NCBI RefSeq assembly: GCF_024362785.1
Contig: NZ_CP093301.1
Span: forward strand, 3,596,001-3,660,000
Source of the DNA: Evansella sp. LMS18
GTDB lineage: Bacteria > Bacillota > Bacilli > Bacillales > Salisediminibacteriaceae
Reading direction: 5' to 3'
Length of the DNA: 64,000 bases
Shown: piece after piece, positions 55,229 through 62,969 of the stretch
Layout of the letters: every line of letters starts with the position of its first letter
Numbering within the stretch: position 1 is the first letter of the stretch
Notes under the pieces: generated by a model
Databases searched by the model: none
Seen by the model: only the letters and a program-made list of their open reading frames with translations
Told to the model about the DNA's origin: nothing
Made by a program: the position numbers and the translations under genes

Positions 55229-55900
55229 ATGTTACAAAAAATTTATGATTGGGTGGATGAACGTCTTGATATTACGCCTATGTGGCGGGATATCGCCGAC
55301 CATGAGGTTCCGGAACACGTTAACCCGGCCCATCATTTTTCAGCTTTTGTTTATTGTTTCGGAGGATTGACATTTTTCGTCACCGTTATCCAGATCCTTT
55401 CCGGAATGTTTTTAACAATGTATTATGTACCGGATATTATCCATGCATATGAATCAGTTTATTTCCTGCAGAATGAGGTAACTCATGGTGTAATCGTTCG
55501 TGGTATGCACCATTGGGGGGCGAGTCTTGTTATCGTCATGATGTTCCTTCATACTCTCCGGGTATTCTTCACTGGTTCTTATAAAAAACCACGTGAATTA
55601 AACTGGGTTGTCGGAGTTCTGATGTTCTTTGTAATGCTTGGCCTTGGTTTCACAGGCTATCTCCTTCCATGGGATATGAAAGCTTACTTTGCAACAGTGG
55701 TAGGACTTGAAATTGCAGAAAGTGTTCCGGTTGTGGGAGAATTTGCGAAGGCTCTGTTAGCCGGCGGCGAAATTATCGGTGCTCAGACGCTGACCAGGTT
55801 CTTTGCGATCCATGTATTCTTCCTGCCTGGAGCTTTACTGGGATTACTTGCAGCCCACTTTATCATGATTCGTAAGCAAGGAATCTCCGGTCCATTGTAA
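55229..55900 (+). CDS. qcrB: Menaquinol:cytochrome c reductase cytochrome b subunit
   Basis: Cytochrome b6-type subunit with four membrane helices and the two bis-histidine heme sites (ITHGVIVRGMHHWGAS type and LTRFFAIHVFFLPG). 223 residues. Includes the WVVGVLMFFVMLGLGFTGYL and PWDMKAYFAT quinol-site region. GGGGGCG-type site before the ATG; 15 bp after qcrA. Confidence 0.96.
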   Translation: MLQKIYDWVDERLDITPMWRDIADHEVPEHVNPAHHFSAFVYCFGGLTFFVTVIQILSGMFLTMYYVPDIIHAYESVYFLQNEVTHGVIVRGMHHWGASLVIVMMFLHTLRVFFTGSYKKPRELNWVVGVLMFFVMLGLGFTGYLLPWDMKAYFATVVGLEIAESVPVVGEFAKALLAGGEIIGAQTLTRFFAIHVFFLPGALLGLLAAHFIMIRKQGISGPL

Positions 55901-55931
55901 GATGGAACGGATTTGAAGAGGAGGGAAAGCT

Positions 55932-56732
55932 ATGCAACGCGGGAAAGGTATGAAATTTGTCGGGGATTCCCGGATACCGGCTGAAAGAAAGCCGAACATA
56001 CCAAAAGATTATTCTGAATACCCAGGTAAAACAGAGGCATTCTGGCCGAATTTCCTGCTTCGTGAATGGATGATTGGGGCTGTTTTTCTCGTCGGTTATC
56101 TATGTTTAACAGTGGCGCACCCGTCGCCGCTTGAACGTGTGGCAGATCCGACGGACTCGGGCTACATACCATTGCCTGACTGGTATTTCTTATTCTTGTA
56201 TCAATTACTGAAGTATGAATTCGCTGCAGGGCCGTATACAGTTATTGGCGCTGTGGTTATGCCTGGTATTGCTTTCGGTGCGCTTCTTCTTGCACCATGG
56301 CTTGACACAGGGGTGGAAAGACGTCCATTTAAGCGTCCTATCGCAACCGGCCTTATGATGCTTGGTGTCATCTCAGTTATTTTCCTGACATGGGAATCTG
56401 TAGATGAGCATGACTGGGAAGCTGCAGCGCAGCAGGGTGAAATTGTCGATGATATAGAAGTCGATGAAGAGTCCGAGGCCTTTGAGATTTATCTCAATCA
56501 GCAGTCCTGTATAGGCTGTCATGGCGGTGACATGCTTGGTGGAGCCGCAGGTCCAAGTGTCTTTGCAAGTGAATACACTGCAGAGGAAGTTAAGGACATC
56601 ATCGAAAATGGTCTTGGAGATATGCCTCCTGGACAATTCGAGGGAACTGATGAAGAACTTGAAACACTTGCTGCATTTATCGCAAACGACGGCCAGGATC
56701 CAAATGGTGACGGCGGAGACGATGAAGAGTAA
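55932..56732 (+). CDS. qcrC: Menaquinol:cytochrome c reductase subunit IV/cytochrome c fusion
   Basis: 266 residues, combining a subunit IV-like part with three membrane helices (about 45-62, 95-118 and 136-155; includes PLPDWYFLFLYQLLKYE) and a C-terminal cytochrome c domain with one heme site CIGCH (about residues 195-199) and the axial Met region LGDMPPGQ. It ends in a markedly acidic tail (DPNGDGGDDEE). GAGGAGGG before the ATG. Confidence 0.96.
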   Translation: MQRGKGMKFVGDSRIPAERKPNIPKDYSEYPGKTEAFWPNFLLREWMIGAVFLVGYLCLTVAHPSPLERVADPTDSGYIPLPDWYFLFLYQLLKYEFAAGPYTVIGAVVMPGIAFGALLLAPWLDTGVERRPFKRPIATGLMMLGVISVIFLTWESVDEHDWEAAAQQGEIVDDIEVDEESEAFEIYLNQQSCIGCHGGDMLGGAAGPSVFASEYTAEEVKDIIENGLGDMPPGQFEGTDEELETLAAFIANDGQDPNGDGGDDEE

Positions 56733-56741
56733 ATGAATGGA

Positions 56742-56777
56742 GAAAGCTGACTGAACTTGTTCAGTCAGCTTTTTTTC
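56742..56777 (+). terminator. Terminator of qcrABC
   Basis: Perfect 14-bp stem AAAGCTGACTGAAC/GTTCAGTCAGCTTT with a TT loop and T8. Confidence 0.95.
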
Positions 56778-56811
56778 AAATATATTGGAAAAGCAAAAAG
56801 GACAGATGCTT

Positions 56812-57405
56812 ATGTGGAAAGAATATTTAATCGCAATGTTAAGAGACAGAGCATTCCTTTGGATACTTCTCATAATAAATATATTAGGAACTATTTATGG
56901 CTACATATGGTACATCCCGCAGCTGGAACGCACTCCTGGTGTATTTCTCATTTTCGTTCCTGACAGCCCTACAGCAAGTTTATTCTTTTGCTTTGTTTTA
57001 GCTGCATTTCTCATGAGAAAAAGCATTCCCTTAATCGAAGCTTTGGCAGCAGTAACACTGCTGAAATACGGAATTTGGGCGGTAGCCATGATTGTAGCGG
57101 CAGCGGCCGCCGGGGACACGCTCACATGGCAGCAATATATGCTGATTGGCTCTCACCTGGGAATGGCTGTACAAGGGTTGCTGTACTCGCCTTTTTACCG
57201 AATAAAGGCCTGGCACTTAATAGCGGCCGCTGTATGGACTTTGCATAATGATGTCATTGATTATATTTATGGTATGCATCCGTGGGTTTCCAGTTCTATC
57301 TACTCTTATATAAATGAGATCGCTTATTTCACGTTCTGGCTGAGCATTGCCTGCTTATTGACAGTATATGTGTGTAATAAATATATAGAGAAAAGTGAAC
57401 TTTAA
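56812..57405 (+). CDS. ypjA: YpjA membrane protein (DUF1405 type)
   Basis: About 197 residues with six hydrophobic helices. The conserved INILGTIYGYIWYIPQL near the N terminus and the HNDVIDYIYGMHP loop are typical of the family. Start choice is uncertain: ATG 56812 has AAAAAGG about ten bases upstream, ATG 56806 is closer, and TTG 56785 precedes that site. Function unknown. Confidence 0.85.
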   Translation: MWKEYLIAMLRDRAFLWILLIINILGTIYGYIWYIPQLERTPGVFLIFVPDSPTASLFFCFVLAAFLMRKSIPLIEALAAVTLLKYGIWAVAMIVAAAAAGDTLTWQQYMLIGSHLGMAVQGLLYSPFYRIKAWHLIAAAVWTLHNDVIDYIYGMHPWVSSSIYSYINEIAYFTFWLSIACLLTVYVCNKYIEKSEL

Positions 57406-57497
57406 AAGTTACAGACAAAAGGATTTTTCAGGCGCTCACAACTCAGGAAGTATCAAACATGCTATTAACCAGGCTGTAAGAACTGAATAATTTTCCG

Positions 57498-57526
57498 GTC
57501 TATTCCTGTCCACTCCCTCATACGTT
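57498..57526 (+). promoter_or_regulatory. Candidate sigma-E promoter of ypjB inside its hairpin
   Basis: CATACGTT (57519-57526) matches the sigma-E -10 cATACanT with one change; GTCTATT (57498-57504) lies 14 nt upstream. The predicted start near 57533 lies past the 5' arm of the hairpin. Confidence 0.45.
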
Positions 57527-57552
57527 AGAGTATGAATAAGGGGAGGGACAGG
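57505..57552 (+). promoter_or_regulatory. Hairpin sequestering the ypjB ribosome-binding site
   Basis: CCTGTCC (57505-57511) with GGACAGG (57546-57552), CTCCC with GGGAG, TCATAC with GTATGA: 18 pairs in all with a GTTAGA loop and small bulges. GGGAGGG, the ypjB Shine-Dalgarno, is fully in the stem, and there is no T-run. Confidence 0.8.
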
Positions 57553-57553
57553 C

Positions 57554-58375
57554 ATGGCCGAAAGATTATTAATTTTAATCCTAATCTTATGCACAGTATT
57601 ATTCCTGCCTTTCGCGGCAATCAGCGCGGATACGGAGGGAGAAAAGACAGGTGCAGAATTATGGAGACAGCTTAATCATACGAGCGATACTATATTGCAG
57701 TATATCAGGGAAAGCCGTTATGAGGAGGCTCATCAGCTGCTGGATAGTTTCTCGGATCAGTTTTTATCCATCAGGGCGTCGGATTATCATCTGTCAATGT
57801 CTGAGCTGCAAGTGATTACTTCAGTTTATGAAGAAGTTGACGAGGCTGTAGTAAGTGTCTCGCTTCCCCACGAAGAACGGGTAAATAAGGCTGCAAAACT
57901 CAGACTCCTGGTCGATGTGTATGATAAAGCACATCAGCCATTATGGAAAAAAACAAAGAGTTCTCTTTTTGAACCTGCTTCAGCTTTAAAAGCTGCCGTA
58001 GAAGAAGGCGATACAGGTAAATTCACTCAAAACATGGAGCGGCTTACCGGTGCTTACGAGATAGTGAAGCCAGCCTGGTCTGTAAGTCTTAAACCAGAGG
58101 AGTTCCAGCAGCTGAATGCTCTTGTCAACTATCTTAAAAACACAGGTCTGCAAGGGGAGAATACAGCAGTCCTCCTCGACAGGATAAATCTGCTGGAAGC
58201 GAAACTTACTTATATCTTTGAGGGTAAGAAGGACGAAGCTTCAGACCCTTCGTTAATATGGGTGATTTTAACAATCGGAGGAGCAATCGTCACAGCCCTC
58301 ACTTACAGCGGCTGGAGAAAATATAAAGGTGAAAAAGAGGAAGAATATAAACCGGAAAAAAGGCGGAACAGATAA
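57554..58375 (+). CDS. ypjB: Sporulation protein YpjB
   Basis: 273 residues: signal peptide (about 1-24, ending near AISA), a largely helical external domain, a C-terminal membrane helix (about 234-253: LIWVILTIGGAIVTALTYSG) and a basic tail. This layout is that of YpjB, a sporulation protein in the sigma-E class. Its ribosome-binding site GGGAGGG is inside a strong hairpin. Ends directly at repeat family B copy 3. Confidence 0.87.
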   Translation: MAERLLILILILCTVLFLPFAAISADTEGEKTGAELWRQLNHTSDTILQYIRESRYEEAHQLLDSFSDQFLSIRASDYHLSMSELQVITSVYEEVDEAVVSVSLPHEERVNKAAKLRLLVDVYDKAHQPLWKKTKSSLFEPASALKAAVEEGDTGKFTQNMERLTGAYEIVKPAWSVSLKPEEFQQLNALVNYLKNTGLQGENTAVLLDRINLLEAKLTYIFEGKKDEASDPSLIWVILTIGGAIVTALTYSGWRKYKGEKEEEYKPEKRRNR

Positions 58376-58530
58376 AGTGACCCTTCAATCAGTGGGTGGC
58401 CATCCCAAACTGATTATTAGCTGAAACTAATCGGGATGTTAGCGTCCGTTATCTCACGCATAAAGAACATCTTCCCTTCACCTCGTGCTTTGAAGCGGGA
58501 GTAATACGGACGGTTACATCGGGATAAATC
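58374..58530 (+). repeat. Dispersed palindromic repeat family B, copy 3
   Basis: About 155 bp immediately after the ypjB stop, same strand as copy 2: AGTGACCCTTCAATCAGTGG, CTAATCGGGATGTTAGCGTC, TTATCTCACGCATAAAGAAC and ACGGTTACATCGGGATAAAT. Its hairpin is partly decayed compared with copies 1 and 2. Confidence 0.85.
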
Positions 58531-58611
58531 TTCTTAATTGACAGTTTATAAAAGTTTGACTAAAATTGATATTAACATGCTAAGAGTTAACTGAATAGGA
58601 GGAATGGAGAG

Positions 58612-59301
58612 ATGTTTGAAACATTCGGGGGTTTTCTCATCTACCTTGCTATATTATTTTTAGTGCCTCTCTGGGCCCAGATGAGAGTGAAAGGAACTTA
58701 TCAAAAGTACTCTCAGGTAGCTTCTTCTTCAGGTATGGCCGGAGCGGAGGTTGCCAGAAAAATATTAGATGACAACGGTCTTTACGACGTGACAGTTGAA
58801 CCGGTCAAAGGCAAGCTGACAGACCATTACGATCCCCGTAAGAAGGCTGTCCGTCTATCTGAACAAAATTATTACGGAAATTCCGTTGCTGGTGCAGCTG
58901 TGGCAGCGCACGAAGTTGGACATGCAATCCAGGATGCGGAAGGGTACGCTTTCCTCCGTTTCCGTCATGCTCTTGTACCGGTCGCGAGCTTTGGCTCAAA
59001 TATTTCGTTTTTCCTTATACTTGCGGGGATCTTTATGGGAGCGACGAACATGTTCCTCGCTGGTATCATCTTTATGTCCGCCGCGGTACTGTTCCAGGTC
59101 ATTACACTTCCGGTTGAGTTCAATGCTTCCAACCGTGCAATGGAGCAGGTAGTTTCCGTAGGGGTAATTCGGAACGAAGAGGAACGGGAAACGAAGAAGG
59201 TCTTAAACGCTGCAGCACTCACATACGTTGCTGCTGCGCTCGTAGCGGTAATGGAACTTGTAAGGTTTATCCTTATGTTTGTTGCTATGAACAGAGATTA
59301 A
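58612..59301 (+). CDS. yugP: Zinc-dependent membrane metallopeptidase YugP family
   Basis: 229 residues, membrane-embedded peptidase with zinc motif HExxH in AAHEVGHAIQDAEGY (about residues 100-114). A helix near residues 5-22 precedes the catalytic part; more helices follow (about 122-170 and 200-225). The KLTDHYDPRKKAVRLSEQNY region before the zinc site is conserved. AGGAGG-type site upstream. Substrates unknown. In B. subtilis yugP lies elsewhere. Confidence 0.92.
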   Translation: MFETFGGFLIYLAILFLVPLWAQMRVKGTYQKYSQVASSSGMAGAEVARKILDDNGLYDVTVEPVKGKLTDHYDPRKKAVRLSEQNYYGNSVAGAAVAAHEVGHAIQDAEGYAFLRFRHALVPVASFGSNISFFLILAGIFMGATNMFLAGIIFMSAAVLFQVITLPVEFNASNRAMEQVVSVGVIRNEEERETKKVLNAAALTYVAAALVAVMELVRFILMFVAMNRD

Positions 59302-59307
59302 ACATGT

Positions 59308-59336
59308 TAAGAGCCTGGGAATCCAGGCTCTTTTCT
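59308..59336 (+). terminator. Terminator of yugP
   Basis: AAGAGCCTGG-GAAT-CCAGGCTCTT followed by TTC. Confidence 0.9.
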
Positions 59337-59421
59337 TATGTGGAGGGGATTGATTGCTGTGGGGCAGGTGGGTGAAGGCTTTTAGGTTACTTTGCTGAAC
59401 AAATCCAGTTCCTTTTATTAA

Positions 59422-59534
59422 AATTTGTCCTGCAAGTCTAAAATGCAGGACAAATTCCTTTCGTTGAGTAGAGATTTGTCCTGAATCTTTCATTTGCAGG
59501 ACAAATGTCCAAGATCCAGCTGGGATTTGTCCTG
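59422..59534. repeat. Cluster of ATTTGTCCTG palindromes
   Basis: Ten-base ATTTGTCCTG occurs at 59423, 59474 and 59525, and its inverse CAGGACAAAT at 59446 and 59497, in strict alternation every 23-28 bp. The first pair makes a perfect 12-bp stem (AATTTGTCCTGC/GCAGGACAAATT). It sits in the convergent gap between yugP and ypjC. Confidence 0.85.
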
Positions 59535-59609
59535 GGACCACCTTAGAAAGAGCTCTGCACAGACGATTGCTAAGAACTTCAAACCCGCCCCGCCTGGTAA
59601 AAGCCTCTC

Positions 59610-60482
59610 CTATCGCTCTAATGGCCGCTTATGTTCGTCAAATGTAAAACCTTCTCCCATTACGTCCTGTACGTCTCCTAAGGTAACGAAAGCGTGGGGA
59701 TCTACTTTAGCGATCAGATTTTTCAGTCTCACCATCTCGTTTCTCCCCACTACACAGTACAGTACTTCACGATCCATTCCCGTAAAGGTGCCTTTCCCTT
59801 TTAATATAGTAGCACCTCGGTCCATTTCCCGGAGGATTGTGGCGGCTATTTCCGGACCGTGCTCGGAAATTATCATGGCAGCTTTGCCTGAATAAGCACC
59901 TTGCTGCATGAAATCAATCACTTTAGCAGCTATGAAAACAGCTACCAGGGTGTACATCGCTTCCCGGTAATTAAGATAGACAAGAGAAGTGGTGATAACC
60001 GCGGCATCGAACATGAACATCGTTTTACCCATACTCCAGCCTAAGTATTTAAAACCCATTTTGGCGATAATATCCACACCGCCGGTTGTCCCGCCGAAAC
60101 GGAAAACTATTCCCAGACCTACTCCTATAAACACGCCAGCAAACAAAGCGGCCAGTGTCATATCGTCCTGCAATGGCAGGGAAATAATTGGGTATCTTTG
60201 AAACAGCCAGAGGAAAAGGGAAACAGCGAATGTCCCGATAATCGTGTAAACAAAAACATTACGGCCCAGAACCTTCCACCCAATCAGAAATAAAGGTATA
60301 TTTAAGACGAGGTTAGAGTATGCAGGATCGATGGAAAAGACAAAATAAAGAATCAGTGTAATACCTGTGAATCCCCCGTCAGCAAGGTTGTTTTCCATAT
60401 TGAAATAAACGAGCCCGAATGACATGATGGCTGTACCTATCAGGATAAAAATGATATTTTGTATTTTAATCGAACCGGCCAC
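59610..60482 (-). CDS. ypjC: YitT-family membrane protein YpjC
   Basis: 290 residues, the B. subtilis YpjC length. Five or six membrane helices in the first 190 residues (DUF161-like repeats, MSFGLVYFNMENNLADGGFT and GGTTGGVDIIAKMG), then a soluble C-terminal DUF2179-type domain (MDREVLYCVVGRNEMVRLKN, IAKVDPHAFVTLGDVQDVMG). Function unknown. On the minus strand, divergent from ypjD. Confidence 0.9.
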   Translation of the reverse strand: MAGSIKIQNIIFILIGTAIMSFGLVYFNMENNLADGGFTGITLILYFVFSIDPAYSNLVLNIPLFLIGWKVLGRNVFVYTIIGTFAVSLFLWLFQRYPIISLPLQDDMTLAALFAGVFIGVGLGIVFRFGGTTGGVDIIAKMGFKYLGWSMGKTMFMFDAAVITTSLVYLNYREAMYTLVAVFIAAKVIDFMQQGAYSGKAAMIISEHGPEIAATILREMDRGATILKGKGTFTGMDREVLYCVVGRNEMVRLKNLIAKVDPHAFVTLGDVQDVMGEGFTFDEHKRPLER

Positions 60483-60682
60483 TTAAACCACCTCCAGGCA
60501 TTTCCATTAATTGCTCCATTATAAAGTATAAACATAAGAGGTTCAAATTTTTTGAAAATAGATCCAGCCTCAGAACTTAACATTTATATATATATTCTCT
60601 TAAAGATTGTCAAACATGCTTGTTTTCGCTACCATTAGGATGTGACTTTTTTAGGGAAGCGAAGGAAAGAGAGGCGTACATA

Positions 60683-61027
60683 ATGGCTGATAAAACAGTG
60701 CAGGATTTACAAAAGGAAGTTGATGAGTACATAAGCCAGTTTAAAGAAGGGTATTTCAGCCCCCTCGCAATGATGGCCCGTCTCACGGAGGAAACAGGTG
60801 AACTGGCCAGGGAAATTAATCATTATTACGGGGAAAAACCTAAGAAATCCAGTGAAGAAGAGAAGACAGTTGAACAGGAAATAGGAGATTTGTTATTCGT
60901 TTTAATCTGCCTTTCTAACTCACTGGATATAAATATGGAAGAAGCGTTTGACATAGTAATGGAAAAGTTCCGGACAAGGGATAAAGACCGCTGGACAAAA
61001 ATCGAAGGGAGCGAATCAAAAAAATGA
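60683..61027 (+). CDS. ypjD: MazG-family nucleotide pyrophosphohydrolase YpjD
   Basis: Predicted house-cleaning NTP pyrophosphatase. 114 residues with the metal-binding [10 protein letters not shown] and [12 protein letters not shown] motifs (ExxE and ExxD). ATG 60683 is used because the purine-rich GAAAGAGAGG lies before it; the frame open from 60620 has no site. Overlaps dapB by four bases. Confidence 0.92.
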   Translation: MADKTVQDLQKEVDEYISQFKEGYFSPLAMMARLTEETGELAREINHYYGEKPKKSSEEEKTVEQEIGDLLFVLICLSNSLDINMEEAFDIVMEKFRTRDKDRWTKIEGSESKK

Positions 61028-61818
61028 TCAAAATAGCAATTGCAGGGCCAAGAGGAAAAATGGGTCAGGAAGCAGTAAAGATGGTTCACGCTGAAGAAAG
61101 CTTTGAACTTGTGGCAGTAATAGACAGAAAGTTCAACGGAATGCTTATGAGTGAAGCAGAGGGAATGGAGCCGCTGGATATACCTGTCTACACGGATATG
61201 GAGGAATGCTTCCAAAAAGAAGAATGTGATGTGTTAATAGATCTGACTGCTCCTGAAACCGGCAAAAAACATATGCTCACGGCATTTGAATATGGAGTAA
61301 GGCCTGTTGTAGGCACCACTGGTTTCACAGATGAGGATATCGAAGAACTGTCTCAGATTGCGGAAAATAAACAGCTTGGTGCAATCATAGCTCCTAACTT
61401 CGCTATTGGGGCGATATTAATGATGAAGTTTTCCCAGATTGCAGCTAAATATATGCCCGATGTGGAAATAATCGAGCAGCATCACGACCGTAAACTCGAC
61501 GCACCATCCGGAACAGCAGCTAAGACTGCCCGGCTTATTTCTGAAGTCAGGGAAGCGAAGCAGCAAGGCCATCCTGAGGAAACGGAACAGCTTGAAGGTT
61601 CAAGAGGAGCCGACTTTGAAGGAATGAGAATCCACAGCGTCAGGCTCCCAGGCCTTGTAGCCCATCAGGAGGTCATTTTCGGGGGAGAGGGGCAGTCGTT
61701 AAAGGTGCGTCATGATTCCTATAACAGAACGTCCTTCATGCCTGGTGTCAAACTTGCATGTGAAGAGGTTATGAAGCTGGATATCCTTGTTTACGGCCTG
61801 GAACAAATTATTGAATAA
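61024..61818 (+). CDS. dapB: 4-hydroxy-tetrahydrodipicolinate reductase
   Basis: Lysine and diaminopimelate pathway; its product line also leads to dipicolinate of the spore. 264 residues. NAD(P) loop [10 protein letters not shown] (about residues 8-17), VVGTTGFT, and the substrate motif [15 protein letters not shown]. Translationally coupled to ypjD (ATGA), 15 bp before mgsA. Confidence 0.97.
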   Translation: MIKIAIAGPRGKMGQEAVKMVHAEESFELVAVIDRKFNGMLMSEAEGMEPLDIPVYTDMEECFQKEECDVLIDLTAPETGKKHMLTAFEYGVRPVVGTTGFTDEDIEELSQIAENKQLGAIIAPNFAIGAILMMKFSQIAAKYMPDVEIIEQHHDRKLDAPSGTAAKTARLISEVREAKQQGHPEETEQLEGSRGADFEGMRIHSVRLPGLVAHQEVIFGGEGQSLKVRHDSYNRTSFMPGVKLACEEVMKLDILVYGLEQIIE

Positions 61819-61833
61819 TACGGGGGGCTACAG

Positions 61834-62271
61834 ATGAATATAGCTTTTATTGCTCATGACGAGAAAAAGGATGAGATAGTGCAGTTTGCGACCGCATATG
61901 AAGAGGTTTTAAAAGACCACAACCTGTTTTCAACCGGAACGACAGGAACAAGGATAATGGAGGCTACCTCTCTGAAACTCCATAAATACCAGTCAGGGCC
62001 CCTTGGAGGAGATCAGCAGATCGGTGCTATGATTGCTGAAAATAATATGGACTGTGTTATCTTCTTCAAGGACCCACTGACAGCACAGCCTCATGAACCT
62101 GACATAAGTGCGCTTATCCGCCTGTGTGATGTCTACAGCATCCCTCTGGCTACGAATATGGCCACCGCAGAAATCCTGTTAAGAGGGATGCAGAGAGGGG
62201 ATTTTGAATGGCGGGAGTTAATAAAGGAAAAAAAGAAAGAAGATGATTCTGATGAGCAGGAGAAAGCTTGA
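61834..62271 (+). CDS. mgsA: Methylglyoxal synthase
   Basis: Converts dihydroxyacetone phosphate to methylglyoxal, releasing phosphate. 145 residues, hexameric enzyme; phosphate-binding [10 protein letters not shown] and the catalytic [14 protein letters not shown] and [15 protein letters not shown] segments are intact. CGGGGGG-type site before the ATG. Grouped with bacillithiol genes, as in other Bacilli, consistent with a bacillithiol link to methylglyoxal detoxification. Confidence 0.96.
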   Translation: MNIAFIAHDEKKDEIVQFATAYEEVLKDHNLFSTGTTGTRIMEATSLKLHKYQSGPLGGDQQIGAMIAENNMDCVIFFKDPLTAQPHEPDISALIRLCDVYSIPLATNMATAEILLRGMQRGDFEWRELIKEKKKEDDSDEQEKA

Positions 62272-62968
62272 TATCCTTGCAGTAGGCGCCCATCCTGATG
62301 ACGTGGAGATAGGTATGGGCGGTACGATTGCAAAGTATTGCCAGGAAGGATACACTGCCGGAATTGTAAACCTTACTAAAGCAGAACTTTCATCGAACGG
62401 TACAATAGAAGAAAGGCAGAAAGAAGCGGAGAAAGCAGCGGAAATTTTAAAGGTCTCCAGCCGCCGTCAGCTATCCTTTCCGGACCGGAGGCTTAACGTA
62501 TACAAAGAGGAAGCGATTGAAGCATTAGTGGACATTATCAGGGAATACAGGCCCAGACTGGTTTTTGCTCCTCACTGGAAAGACAGGCATCCTGATCATG
62601 GACATTGCGGGGACATCGTGAGGGAAGCTGTGTTCTCGGCAGGTATAAAAAAATATTTGGAAGAGTGTCCTTTTCCGGCATACAGACCTTCTGCCTTATA
62701 TTACTACCAAATAAACGGGAGTGAGGTCCCGGATTTTGTCGTTGATATTTCTGATTTTCTTCCAGCAAAGCTTGAGGCGTTAGCAAGTTATAAGAGTCAG
62801 TTTCAGGGGGGAGATTCCAAAACATCCACCCCGCTTAATAACGGATACATAGATCGGCTGAAATCCCGGGAGAGAGTATTAGGGTTCGAGGCCGGAGTCG
62901 AATACGCAGAAGGATTTATTTCTGAAAAACCTGTACTTATACACCATTTACTGGGAGATCATAATTAA
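62252..62968 (+). CDS. bshB1: Bacillithiol biosynthesis deacetylase BshB1
   Basis: Removes acetyl from GlcNAc-malate in bacillithiol synthesis. About 238 residues, LmbE/PIG-L family: zinc motif [14 protein letters not shown] and [16 protein letters not shown]. The ATG at 62252 gives the best agreement with B. subtilis; the ATG at 62243 is equally close to the purine-rich site. Either overlaps mgsA by 20-29 bases. Confidence 0.94.
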   Translation: MSRRKLDILAVGAHPDDVEIGMGGTIAKYCQEGYTAGIVNLTKAELSSNGTIEERQKEAEKAAEILKVSSRRQLSFPDRRLNVYKEEAIEALVDIIREYRPRLVFAPHWKDRHPDHGHCGDIVREAVFSAGIKKYLEECPFPAYRPSALYYYQINGSEVPDFVVDISDFLPAKLEALASYKSQFQGGDSKTSTPLNNGYIDRLKSRERVLGFEAGVEYAEGFISEKPVLIHHLLGDHN

Positions 62969-62969
62969 A

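Noticed and set aside
59422-59534. CRISPR array
   Set aside because: Repeats are only 10 bp, alternate in orientation and have no cas genes nearby.
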